A stretch of 64,000 nucleotides of DNA, taken from Chamaelirium japonicum (Eukaryota > Streptophyta > Magnoliopsida > Liliales > Melanthiaceae). The stretch lies in NCBI GenBank assembly GCA_947650365.1, contig OX393553.1, positions 68,834,216-68,898,215 of the forward strand, given 5' to 3'. Both the position numbers and the translations under genes were made by a program. Positions 11,451-23,360 of the stretch are shown one piece after another (within the stretch, counting starts at the first letter, position 1; every line of letters begins with the position of its first letter). Under the pieces are notes generated by a model. That model was not told the origin of the DNA, made no database searches, and saw nothing but the letters and a program-made list of their open reading frames with translations.

Positions 11451-13852
11451 TGTAGACACATAAATTGTGTCTAACCCGAACCCGACTTGCATGCACCTAT
11501 CCGGAGGCAAACTTGACACGCACTCCGACCCTAACCCGACTCGCATGCACCAAGTTAGAGGCGAACCCGACATACTCTCTGACCCGGACCCGACTTGCAT
11601 GCACCATTGCGGAGGCAAACCCGACGCGCACTCGGACCCACCCGACTCGCGCCCAACAAGGGGCCGGGTGGGCCCATCCTCAAGTGGGGCCCACCCGGCC
11701 CCCTACTAGAGATCGAACCCCTCATGGGGTGGCCGGCCATGCAAGAAAAGAAAAGAAAAGGAAAGAAAAGAAAGGAAAGAAAAGAAAAGAAAGGAAAGAA
11801 AAGAAAAGGAAAGAAAAGAAGAAAAAATGAAACAAGCACCGCCATGCGCGGGGGGAGGTTGCGTATGACGTCTACGTAAGTATAGATCTGCGCCGATCCC
11901 TCGATCCGACGGACAAGAAACGAAGCCGGGTCGCCATCGACTTTATGTGCAAGATTTAAAATAAATCCAAAAATGATTGAGCCATAATTACCCCGCCAGA
12001 AAAGGAAAGCAAATAAAGGTTTATTCCCCTTTTCAATTGAAGAATAAATCTTGGGTAGTTATGGGAGAGATATTAAAGGGATCCAAATAAACTTTCCATA
12101 TCTCTCCCCTCCCCCCTTCACCTATAAATAGAGGAGAAGGGGGGAAGGCTCAAGGGGTCGGAGGGCAAGAAGCGAAGAAGCTCTGCAGAAGAGGAGACGC
12201 GCCCTTCATCGACCCAAAGCTTCACGAGGCACGGGCAAGTCTATCCCTTCGGGACCGGTTTAGTCCATTGAAAGCCCTCATCAAAGTGAAGACCCTTGCA
12301 CGAGAAGATCAAGCCTTCGACTCCGTGCACGAAGAAGAAAGCTCGGAGAAGAAGAACCCTTCGACTCCGAAGATGCCAGAAGCAAAGGCCGGAGAAGAAG
12401 ATCGGAGCGGCACTACCCCGTCGTCTGCAACAAGCCTTCGACTCCGATCAAGCCCAAAAGCCCGGAGAAGAAGACCCGAAGTGGCGCTACACCCGTCATC
12501 TTCAACAAAGCCTTCAACTCCGATTACGCCAAATACGCCCGGAGAAGAAGCCGACGCCACACCCGTCGCAAGGTCGAAGAGATCGCAAGCTGAAGACAAA
12601 GCGAGGGTGCTCTACAGAAGAGGAGACGCTTCTTCATCGACCCAAGGCTTCACGAGGCACGGGCAAGCCTATCCCTTCGGGACCGGCTTAGTCCACTAAG
12701 AGCCCTCATCAACGTGAAAACCCTTGTACAAGAAGATCAAGCCTTCAACTCCGTGCACGAAGAAGAAAGCTCGAAGAAGAAGACCCTTCAACTCCGAAGA
12801 CGCCAGAAGGAAAGGCCAAAGAAGAAGCTCGGAGCGGCACTACCCTGTCGGCTCCAATAAACCTTCAACTCCGATCAAGCTCCAAAGCCCGGAGAAGAGG
12901 AACGAAGCGTCATCACCCCGTCACCTTCGACAAACGCCTGCTCCATCCACAAAGAAGAAAGCTTAGAGAGGACTCCCCGAAGCGTCGCTACACCCGGCGT
13001 CTTCAAAGCAAAGCCGACGCTACAACTGTCGCACAGAGATTGGTGCTACCCCCGCCGTCTTCAAAGGTACCCTTCGACTCCGATTACGCCAAAGAAGCCC
13101 GGAGAAGAAGCAAAGTCTAGCCAACACCTAAACCGTCAAAGAAGCCTGAAGCATTGAAGACGTTGCTACTATCGTTCGAGAAGAAGATCGAGTCGACGCC
13201 GAAGCAAAAACCCACGCAAGAAGCCGAAGCAAAAGCCCCGGTAAAGCCCGCGCCAAAGCAACGCAAGTGCCAAAGCCAAGCGACTACGCCGGTCACGAGC
13301 AAAAGCACCGCACATTCTAGCTGATACGACGTGAAGTTCAGAAGAACAAAAGCATCGCAAGTCTCCCCCGTTTACGTCCAAGCGCAAGCGTCAAAGCACA
13401 GCAAAAGCCAGAGCCACGCCAAAGCCAAGCCAGAGCCGAAAGTTGAAGCTGACGCTGAAAGCACGATCGACGCCGCGAACCGACGATCAAGGACGGCGAG
13501 GTCAAGCAAGGAGCGAGGAAGACACGAAGAACGAGGAACGAAGCCGAAGACCCCCTAGTCGGGAAAGCACGAAGCACGGAAGGGACATAAGCCACGACGG
13601 ACACTCCTTAGCCTCTCAAAACCCTCACCCTGTAAAGATCTCTGTCCTGGGCAACCCCTTTAGAGCTCTCGCACGAATACCACATGGAGACACAGATCAA
13701 AGAGACCCTCCAGAGGATCTCTCCCACAAATCTCCTGATCAACACTCGCCGCACCCATACTCTCCACACCCGAGCACCCTGCGTCCCGGCCACTCTTGTA
13801 ATCTCGTGTGTTCGCAATAAAGACGACCCATATCTTTTTTTCCGCGCATACA
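11451..13852 (+). repeat. 5' LTR of element B (2402 bp)
   Basis: TG...CA ends. It contains a GA-rich run at about 11745-11830, TATAAATA at 12123-12130 and AATAAA at 13816-13821. A stretch of roughly 430 bp is partly repeated within it (around 12180 and around 12608). It has about 377 bp (near 12721-13097) that the 3' LTR lacks. Confidence 0.9.
12123..12130 (+). promoter_or_regulatory. TATA box in 5' LTR of element B
   Basis: TATAAATA followed by GAGGAGAAGG, in a pyrimidine-rich context also seen in the other two LTRs. Likely core promoter. Confidence 0.65.
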
Positions 13853-13856
13853 GATT

Positions 13857-13877
13857 TCTGGCACGCCCGGTGGGACC
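13857..13877 (+). other. Primer-binding-like site of element B
   Basis: TGGCACGCCCGGTGGGACC lies four bases after the 5' LTR. A TGG start, complementary to the CCA end of a tRNA, and the position are as expected. I do not identify which tRNA it matches. Confidence 0.5.
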
Positions 13878-13924
13878 TCTTCTCCTTTCATCCGTACGGC
13901 TGAAGAAGATGCTTCAAGATCGCA

Positions 13925-16900
13925 ATGGACGGGGCAAGTAACGATGTGTTTGCTCCAAGCCTTTCGCCCATCGCCGAGTCTCATCTACTCCGACACGGTG
14001 GTCCAGTAAATCCGAAGGGTGATGTTCCCCCGATGGTACGCGTCTACACTCAGCGTACTCGAACTCTTGCGGATGTCTTCACGCCAGAAATCGCTGCCGA
14101 AGATGCTCGCCAAAGCGCCGACGAGACCTTGGTGCATGAAGAAACAAGCCTCGATCCTGGAGTCCATGTCTAGAAGTTTGGGGAGGACCAGCCCCAACCC
14201 CGAGCCCGTTCGGATTCTCCAGCGGACATTGCACCTCCCCTGCAGGGGGCAAACATCAATCATCAACCAGAAGCAAGTCGGCGCAACTACGTCTCCGACG
14301 ATAATGGCGAGGATGCAAGCATGCAGTATCGGGACGTCCTCTGACATCATCCTCCATCCGCTCTTCAGCTCCAAGTCATCAAAATGGGTGAGCAAATGGT
14401 GCAAATCGCTCGGCTAATGGAGGAGAAGGATCGTCACATCAACACTTTGCTTCAGAAGCTAAGCGCAAGGGTTGCTGCGACAAACGATCAACCCATTGCT
14501 TCCCCGGTAGCCGCTCTAGCTCCGTCTTTAACTCCCACTCCTGCAGAGGTAGTTCCGACAATTCAAGCGGTCACGCCAGCACTCTCGTCGGTTCCTGTCC
14601 CGGCGAAAGTCGTCTCTCCAGCGCCAGCCTCGGTGGCCACACAACCTCCGGCAACAGCAACAATGAATGCCCAGCAAATACAAGCATTGGTAGCTGACAT
14701 GATGCGCTCCCACGGCGGTGGACTTCCACGAATCACGGCGGCAAACTCAAAGCCTTACATAGCAAGGATCCAGCAACTGCGCTTCCCCATCGGGTTCTAG
14801 TCGCCAAAGTTCCAGTACTTCGATGGGAAGGGAAATCCAAGACAGCACGTTGCTCACTTTATCGAAACTTGCAACAACACCGGCACATATGGCGACGAGA
14901 TGGTGAAACAGTTCGTTCGCAGCCTCAAAGGTAATGCTTTTGACTGGTACATTGATCTTCGTCCAGGGACCATCGACAGCTGGGATCAAATGGAGAGGGA
15001 GTTCCTCAAACGCTTTTACAGCACCAGACGTGCCGTCAGCAAGACCGAACTCACCGTCGTCAAGCAAAGGAAAGACGAGCCGGTGATCGACTACATCGAC
15101 AGATGGAGGAACCATGCGCTGAATTCACGAGACCGCTTGTCTGAAGACTCGGCCATCGAGATGTGCACCCAAGACATGCACTGGGGCCTGCTCTACATCC
15201 TCAAAGGTATCAAACCTATGTCTTTTGAAGAACTCACAACTCGGGCCCACGACATGGAACTCAGCCTAGCAAGCCGCGGGGACTCGAAGAACAAAGACTT
15301 CTTGAAGGTGGAGAAGAAGGACAAGCCGCAGGCACCGAAACCGAAGCAGGTCAATATTGCTGACGTCGCTTCAACCTCCAAGCCATTCAAGATTGGTGGC
15401 AAGCCGGATCAGAAGAAGGGAGTCGCCATACCGCCTCCTCCACCGCCAAGGCAAAGGATAACTCTCGAGGAGCTCGAAGCCAAGGAGTACCCCTTCCCGG
15501 ACTCGGAAGTCTCCTCCATGTTTGACCAACTGCTGTAAGAGAAGATGATAGAGCTTCCTCCTTCGAAGAGGCCCGAGCAGATGCATCGCGTCGACGACCC
15601 TCTCTTCTGCAAATACCACCAGGTGGTAAGTCATCCCATCGAAAGATGCTTCGTCTTCAAAGAAAGAATCATGGCGCTCGCAAAGCAAGGAGAGATAGAG
15701 ATCAACACCGGGGAGGTCGCTACGGCCAACATAACGTTCATCGCCTTCGGTTCCTTCTCACCGCTACTCGTTGCTGCACGACAAAGCACGCCCAGATTAC
15801 GCATCAACCGTCAGAGGCCAACCGCCAAGTCAATTTCCCACCTGAAGGTCTCGAGGCGACGCCAACGTACTCCTGCGCTCACTGAGAAAGAAACGTCGCT
15901 ACCTTGGGGGCAACCATCGCTCACGCCAGTACCTCTTCCAAGCAATGCTATATCCCAACGAGCGCTCCAAATGAGATACAAGCAAGGAGATCCAGAAGTC
16001 AGTCTGCTGGGCCAGCCTTCGGGGAAGTTCGACTATTACGTCCTCTACTCAAGGCCTCCATCTGTTTCGATTGAAGAAATCAAGCCCACCGACCGAGAAT
16101 CGGAAGATGAGCCAATGGAGCTTCAGGAAGAGCAAATCCCTTCCAGTCAAGCCACATCCCAATGCGCTCTCTGGAAAAGATACGAGCAAGGAGACCCAGA
16201 AGTCGGTCTGCTGGGCCAACCTTCGGGCAAGTTTGACTATTACGTCCTCTACTCAAAACCTCCATCAATTTCGATCGAAGAGATCAAGCCCACTGACTGG
16301 GGATAGGAGGACGAGCCAGTAGAGTCTCCGGAGGAACAAGTGTCTTCAAGGGAATCAGTTGCTGCTGCCAATCATCATAGCAGAGGAGAATCCACCAACG
16401 AAGAGGCATGGGTCATGCTACCCCGGTAATGAAGGCCACGACAAGAAAGGCAGCAAAAGCAAGACCGCGTGACGAGGAGGTTTCCCGAGCGAAGGACCTA
16501 CAAGAAGAAAAGCAAGACTCCAGGAAGGAAGGCATTCAAAGTGCCGCCAACAAACCAAGACGATCTCCTCCAGCAGAGCCTTCCAGAACCAGCAACCTTG
16601 CAAGAGTTCTTCCCCGATCACTTCCTCCCAGTCGATCAGCACATCAGGGTGTCTTGTTGCATGGTCGAAGTTTATAAGGCGTCGGAAGGAAAAGAAGAAA
16701 TCGAAACTTCTGAAGAAGGCGACTCCACTGACGAGGGAGACGATCCCGACAAAGGGGGCACTGCCTCTCATGATGAAGCAATCCTGCATTTGCCGCTCAT
16801 AGAAGCTCTGCATCTTCCGAAGAAGGCTCGCCTGGCAATGGCTGCGGCCTTGGCCGACCCGGACAGCTACAAAAGGAAAAGGAAGGACGACAAGAAGGGT

Positions 16901-18520
16901 GAAACTGTGGCCTCGTGTGATGTGACGATAACCTTTTCGGATGAGGACTTGCAACTCGGGACACGATTGCACAACCGGCCTGTCTATGTTTCGGGATACA
17001 TCAAGGAGAAGCCAGTGAATCGAATCCTGTTGGACTGTGGCTCCGCCGTCAACATCATGTCTATCCAGACGATGCGGCAACTCGGCATCACCAATGACCA
17101 GGTCTCGCCCAGCCAATTGGTCATTCAAGGGTTCAACCAGGGCGGACAGTCCACTATCGGAATCATCCGCCTGAAGCTTTCAATCGACCCTCTAGATACA
17201 ATGGTCCTCTTCCACATCATCAATTGCCAGATGTCGTATCGCCTCCTGTTGGGCAGGCCATGGCTATACGAGAATGGTGTCGTAGTATACACCTGGCACC
17301 AGTGCCTCAAGTACTACGAAGAAGGCATGGAGAAATGCATAGTTGCTGATGACAAGCCATTCAATGAGGCCGAGGCACATTTGGCCGACGCCAAGTTCTA
17401 CCAAGCAAAAGACCTAGCCGTGGAAGTCCTTTCAGCTAAAGCCCCTCGAGCCCAGAAGGCTGAAGAAGTAAAACAGGGCAAGGCTCCTCCACCTGCAAAA
17501 CCGATGCAACCTTCCGACAAGACGAAACTCGAGGTCCAAGAAGTATCAAGGTCAAGGCAAAGGATGCGCGTCAGTTCTGAGTCAAGAGCCATGCAACATA
17601 CCCCGTTGCCCGTCCAAGCGATGCCAGTCCTGCGCCTCGCACCTCAGTGGCTTCGCAAATCCAAGCGATCACCGTCTACTCTGGCAAGAAAGCTGGCCCT
17701 GCCATTATCGCAGGCCAATATCGTCACTCTGCAAGAAATGACGTTGCCATTACCCAGTCTGACGCAAGCTCCGAACCCGAGCAGACCTGTCAAATCTGTC
17801 GACCCTTCTCAACTCGGATTCAAGCCGAAAGGGAGTTGGGGGAAAAATACTGCTAAATTGCTATTCAAAGCCGGCTACGACAAAGAAAGCGCCATGGGCA
17901 CACTTCCCCCAGCAGTAACTCTACATGGGATGACGAGGACTCAAGCTCGACTGTTTCAAAACGGTGAACAAATTCTCCCGAATCACCGAGGCATCAGTTC
18001 CAGTCAAACTCCGTTGGTCGTCAAGACCGCAGCGAAGAAGACCTTCACCTCCAACTACATCGGGACGAAGATGGTAGACGAAGCAGCTGAAGGATTGACA
18101 ATCTCTGATACACGCTCTACCTACGCCAGCCATCCCCACAACAAAAGAAGACGGCGACGGGCTCGATACCAAGCCTTACTCCAAAAGCAAAACAAAAGCA
18201 GTCAAAGCCGATCGAATCCAAAGCGCACATCCGTGTTCAAAAGGCTCGGGCCAGTCAAGCAATCAAAGAAGAAGTCGGTGTTCGACCGTTTGGGAATGCC
18301 AGTCGAGGACGTCGTTTCAACACCCGCCCACCCACCCATGGCAGTCGTCAATCATATCTCCGTTATTGAAAATGACAACGGTGATACTTTTACTTCGGAC
18401 AACGAGTTGCAAGAAGCCCCGCCAGTCCTCGCAGAAGGGGGGCAGTCCACCGTTGATGACTCAAAGAAGGGGGGCAGTCCAAGAAGACGACAACGGCATG
18501 CTCCTTCAGTGCCTAGCTAG
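13925..18520 (+). pseudogene. Degraded gag-retropepsin polyprotein, element B
   Basis: One frame runs from the ATG at 13925, 72 bp after the LTR, to TAG at 18518-18520. It is broken by TAG 14171, TGA 14342, TAG 14798, TAA 15536, TAG 16304 and TAA 16427. Segments in order: an acidic N-terminus; a MGEQMVQIARLMEEKDRHIN helix near 14384; a Retrotrans_gag-like domain (about 14810-15290, with AFDWYIDLRPGTIDSWDQME); a CKYHQVVSHPIERC metal-binding-like motif near 15610; two YYVLYS repeats near 16035 and 16240; and a retropepsin-like domain (about 16900-17310) with LLDCGSAVNIMS at the active-site position and LLGRPWLYENG near the end. The tail module follows. DCGS replaces the usual DTG or DSG. Confidence 0.85.
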
Positions 18521-19934
18521 GACCAAATCCTCACTGTCTTGGGGGCAATCGCCTCTCATGCAAACACTCCCTTTTCCAAACGAAGTCATGTCCCGGTACA
18601 TGCTCAAAGCGAGAGATAAATAAAGAAGCCCCGAAGTCAACCTACTAGGCTAACTATCAGAAGATGAATCGGTACAGTCTCCAGAAGAGCAAGTCCTTCC
18701 GATCAAAGAAGAGCCTTCAGTCGCAGTACCAGTTCTTCACCTTGGCGAGGAACATCTTACTGATGAAAACACATGAGCTATGGCGCCTCGAAGGAAAAGG
18801 CCATGACGATCAAGCTGCATGATAGCACGTCTGGCTAACCACGAGAAAGATCGGGCAATATGAAAACTCTCCAGAAGAAATTCCTTCAAGGAAAAGAATG
18901 AAGCTCCAGGAAGAAAGATGTCCGAAGTACCACCAGCAAGTCCGAAAAATTTTCTCCAGCAAATATGCCCAAAGCTGGCGACACTCCAGGAGTTCTATCC
19001 CAATCGCTTTCTTGAAGCTGATCAAGACTTCAAGGTCTCTTGCTACATGATGGAAGTCCACCAAGTGCTCCGGGAAGACGATGAAAAAAACGACACCAAT
19101 ATCAAAAGCATGGGGAGAAGCATCACTGCCAACGACAAACTGTTCAACGAAGCTGAAGCACACCTTGCTGACGTCCAGGTCCACCAGGCCAAAGACCTCG
19201 TTGCAGAAGCTCCTCTAGCAAAGGCTCCACGAGCCCAGGAAGTCAAAGCAGCTGCAAGGGACAAAACCTCTCCACTTGCAAAACCAGTGACATCTTCCAG
19301 CCAGACGGTACACAAAGACAAAGAGGCGCTGGCATCAAGACGAAAAATACACATCAACTTCAAGTTAAGCTCAAGACCGCGCGTTCCGTTGCCTGCTCAA
19401 GCTGCTTCAATCCTGCGGCTCGCACCTCAATGGCTTCGCGAGCCAGGACGATCGCCTTCCACTCTAGTAAAGAAACCACCGTCATCATTCTCCAATGCCA
19501 ACTTCAGCACTTTGCAAGAGATGACACTACCGTTACACGGTATGTTGCACGTCTCAAGCTCAACCGAGTCTTCCGAGTACACCAGCTCTGAGTAACTCGT
19601 AATCAAGCTAGAAAACACTCGGGGGCAAAACTCCACCGAGTTGATGTTCAAATCCAGCCGCAGCAAAGAAAGCATGGCGCACATGGGTTCACTACCCTCA
19701 GCTGCAATACCACATTGCCTGACAAAGGCTCAAGCTCGTCTCTGCAAAAGCGGCAAACCAATCCTTCCAAATCGTCAAGGCATCGACTCCAGTCAAACTC
19801 CAACAATCATCAAAACTCCAGTCAAGAAGGTCTTCACTTCTAACTACATTGAAGCAAAGAAGATGGGCGACAGCTGCGAACCAGTGGCGACTCTGCCTAC
19901 CAGCGGCAAGTCCCTCAAAAGGTACTTTGCCTAG
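18521..19934 (+). pseudogene. Tail module 2, element B, frameshifted
   Basis: This matches 1165-2654 of element A, but the frame changes relative to 13925-18520. The readable pieces are 18918-19595 and 19641-19934, in one frame, ending in SLKRYFA as in element A. Stops around 18632 and 19593 and the frame change show decay. It repeats the order of blocks of module 1 without a protease segment. Confidence 0.7.
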
Positions 19935-19973
19935 CGCAAGGTTACCCCCCTTGCCCAAAAAAAAAAAAAACCG

Positions 19974-20022
19974 AACTACGTGCGACTTGATCCCTCTCAG
20001 TAGGGTACGTAGGCAACCTACA
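19974..20022 (+). other. Motif shared by elements A and B after the ORF
   Basis: After the first A tract both copies carry ACTACGTGCGACTTGATCCC, then a short run, then GGGTACGTAGGCAACC (2716-2764 in element A). I have an impression of similar strings in other plant LTR elements, but cannot check. Its conservation between the copies suggests constraint or recent common origin. Confidence 0.4.
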
Positions 20023-21039
20023 AAGGTTCAGTCCAGACAAAAAAAGAAACATCCCAACGTCGTCCAAGAAAGCCAGCCCAGAGGAGAACAAATGAAGATC
20101 CACAAGTCCAGTCAGCAAACTAAAGATGACAAGAAGATCGAAGTCCTTGAAGCGCTGAAGCAGCTCGCCTCCCGCGGCCTACACACGCTGCAACTCCAGG
20201 GGTAGAGAAGCCGTCAACTTCTGACGCGTCGCCAGCTATGCACGCTGCTTCGCAAGATTCACTTCGGAAGCCTTCTTGATCGCTCCACCAGCTTCCGGCA
20301 CTTCATCAGCTCTTCACACTGTTTCGCAAGCCCTACTCCAGACGTCTTCTCGGTCGCTTGAGCATCCCCAAAATGGGACTTCGACTTCCAAAGCAACGCA
20401 TGAGCAGTCTCCATCTTCTTCTGCATCCGAACCAAGTCTGCAGTAGCAAGAGTATGAAGCATCCTCCAGTGAAGATCGTCACAAAGCAACGAAGCTCGCT
20501 ACCCTCCAAGAAGGTGTGCGTCTACTCTGCAAACAAAGAGTCATCCGCCTTGAAATCCGCTAGGCTCGTGCAAAAGCTCGAGCCCATCCGAAGGTCACCA
20601 GTCCCTCAAAGACAAAGACCCAAAGGATTGGAACTGCCACTGGAGTTAAATGCAGTAACCCAAAGATAGGCGGATACATCGGCGACAACCGCATCCTTCG
20701 CGACCTCAAAAAAAAAAAAAAAAAAAGAAAGAAGACGAAGGACCTACCTTCCCTGGCCTCCGAAGTCTTCGCTTCGTCCTCGCACCAAGCAATCGTCATC
20801 ACGCTCAGCTTCGTCTTGTCCTTTCACCGTGTCGTTGTCATCACGCTCTTGCACTAAGAAGATGATAGCACTTCGCTGAAGGATCCTTCTTCTCCAAGCC
20901 GTCGAAGAGTCCTCCACCTCCAAGCCGCTGAAGAATCCTTCTTCTTCGGGCCACCTAAGAATCCTTCGTCTCAAAGCCACAGGGATACTAAACGTCCCCC
21001 CGAGGCCAAGAGTCGACACCCCACCGGGTCAAACGAAAG

Positions 21040-21640
21040 CTCGCATCCTGAAAAGGCACGAGGGGAAGCGAAGGCGCCACTCCCGTAGGAGAAGTCCTTA
21101 GCAACTTACCCCGGCGAAGCCAAAACCTTCGAAGCTCGAAAAGGCACAAGGGGAAGCGAAGGCGCCACTCCCGTAGGAGTAGTCCTCAGCAACTCACCCC
21201 GGCGAAGCCAAAATCTTGAAAGCTCGCATCCTGAAAAGGGACAAGGGGAAGTGAAGGCACCACTCCCGTAGAAGAGGTCCTCAGCAACTCACCTCGGCAA
21301 AGCCAAAACCTTCTAAGCTCGAATCCTGAAAAGGCACGAGGGGAAGCGAAGACGCCACTCCCATAGGAGAAGTCCTCAGCAACTCACCCCGTTGAAGCCA
21401 AACACTCGAAAGCTCGCATCCTGAAAAGGCACAAGGGGAAGCGAAGGTGCCACTCCCATAGGAGAAGTCCTCAGCAACTCACCCCGGCGAAGCCAAAACC
21501 TTCGAAGCTCGCATCCTGAAAAGGCAAGAGGGGAAGCGAAGGCGCCACTCCTGTAGGAGAAGTCCTCAGCAACTCACCCCGGTGAAGCCAAATCTTCGAA
21601 GCTCGAATCCTGAAAAGACACAAGGGGAAGCGAGTCAAGT
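21040..21640 (+). repeat. 95-bp tandem array, about 6-7 copies, element B
   Basis: AGGGGAAGCGAAGG recurs at 21061, 21149, 21244, 21339, 21434, 21529 and 21623 (spacings 88, 95, 95, 95, 95, 94). Each unit also carries a CCACTCCCGTAGGAGAAGTC-like string and GCAACTCACCCCGGCGAAGCC. Element A has no array at this place. Confidence 0.9.
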
Positions 21641-22406
21641 CTGGTGGAGAAGCCGGTCAAAAAAAAAAAAAGGAGAAGAAGAAAAGAGGGGCCCACAGCT
21701 CTCCTATTCGACCCCGCACCCGGCCTCTGCTCGCAGCCGACACCACCGTCCGCTTGCGCCGCGCACGCCAGCCAGCCCCGGCCTCCACTCGCAGCCGACA
21801 CCACCGTCCGCTTGCGCCGTGTGCGCTAGCCAGCCCCGGCCCGCGTACGCTGCACCGGTGCCGCTCCGCGCGCCCGTCCACTACTATTGTGCCGCAAAAA
21901 AAAAAAAAAAAAAAAAAAGGGATACAGCCACCCTCTTATCTGATCCAAACCCACGCATGGGGGGGAGCCGTTCGTCACAAGCCAAAAAGGGAGGAGGGGG
22001 CCCACAGCCCCCCTTCTTCTCCGATTCAATCGGAGGCTGTCCGACTCAGAGCTCGACCAAGCCGGAGGCGCCGCCATTTCCATCGCGTCCCTTCTCCGAC
22101 CCAATCGAGGCCCGCCCGACTCGGAGCCGCAGCCGCCTGCACCGCGCCCCACGTCCTTCGCCGACTCGCGCGAAGTCCTTACGTCCGCACCACAGGCCGC
22201 CTGCGCCCCGCGCCCGCTCCGCGTCTCGCGCCCGTGCCGTACACCGCTGTTGCACTCCGGCCATGGCCCGCGCCTGCGTCGCACCCTGCGCCCATGCCGG
22301 ACGCCGCCGTGCCGCGCCGCAACCTGCGCGCCATGCACGCTCGCTGCTATTGTTCTTCGCACTCGACCGGTAGAAAAAAAAAGGAAAGGAAAGAAAGAGA
22401 AGCTGC

Positions 22407-22439
<33 letters not shown>

Positions 22440-23346
22440 AGCAGCAGCAAGTGTGGCCCGCAGCCCTCTTCCGATCCGAGATCGCAGGGGGGGGGGGTGC
22501 AGCCTTCCCCCAATCCGCGCCCGACAGCCAAGAAAAAAAAAAAAAAAAGAGCAGCAGCAGCAGCCGGGGCCTGCTTCCCTGATCCAGTCGGGGCCGAGCC
22601 CGACCAAGCCGCCGCCGTCCCGTGCCACATGGGCCCGCGCCTGAGGCCAGCGCAGCCGTCCCGTGCCACATGGGCCCGCGCCTGAGGCCACCGCCGCCGT
22701 CGCCCTGGCCACTGCGCGCCGCAGCACCCGCGCACCCCGCACCTGCGCCCTCGCCCACGTGCCGGCCGCCGCATCCCGCACGCCGCCTCTGCCCCGCGCG
22801 CCGGCCGCCACAGCCCCTGCGCCGCCTCTGCCCCGCGCGCTGGCCGTCGTCGCCCGCGCCGCCACTGCCGCTCAGGCCGCCACTGCTGCTGCGCCTCCGC
22901 AAACCAGAGGAACCAGAGGAAGAAGAAGAAAGAAAAGAAAAGAAAGAGAAAAAGAAAAAGAAGAAGAAGAAGAAGAAGAAAAAGAAAAAGAAAAGAAAAA
23001 GAAAAAGAAAAAGAAAAAAAAGAAGAAGAAGAAGGAAGAGGAAGAAGGAGGCAGCGAAGGCAGACAACACCTCAGCCGCGCTCCTCCGTCCTCGCCGTGG
23101 CCGTCGTCACCGCCGCCGACGAAAGAGGCGACACCGGAAAGATGGAGCAAGTCGCGTGCAACCCTAGGCAACACTTCTCTGACGGCAGTCTCCAAGCTCC
23201 AGCCTTCCGCAGAAAACAAGGCACATGATGAAAGGGGTAGGGGCTCTTAAATAAGCCACCATGCCCATCCAAGAAAGGAATAAAGGACAAGTGCTTTACG
23301 CTCCCCACGTGCACAAGCCTTACATGTTTCCGCCAGCGCACTCATC

Positions 23347-23360
23347 CTTGAGGGGGCATT
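23347..23360 (+). other. Polypurine tract of element B
   Basis: TTGAGGGGGCATT directly before the 3' LTR, as in element A. Confidence 0.7.

Larger units (their letters stand above)
19935..23346 (+). other. Non-coding internal region of element B with oligo(A) tracts
   Basis: No domain is visible. A tracts occur near 19958-19970, 20709-20725, 21660-21671, 21896-21918, 22408-22437 and 22531-22548, all on the plus strand. GC-rich blocks lie at 21700-21890 and 22040-22350 and 22600-22900, and a GA-rich run lies at about 22910-23050. Long open frames here are low-complexity and often open on both strands. Confidence 0.55.

Noticed and set aside
21040..21640. CRISPR-like array
   Set aside because: Head-to-tail tandem repeats without unique spacers, in a eukaryotic genome.
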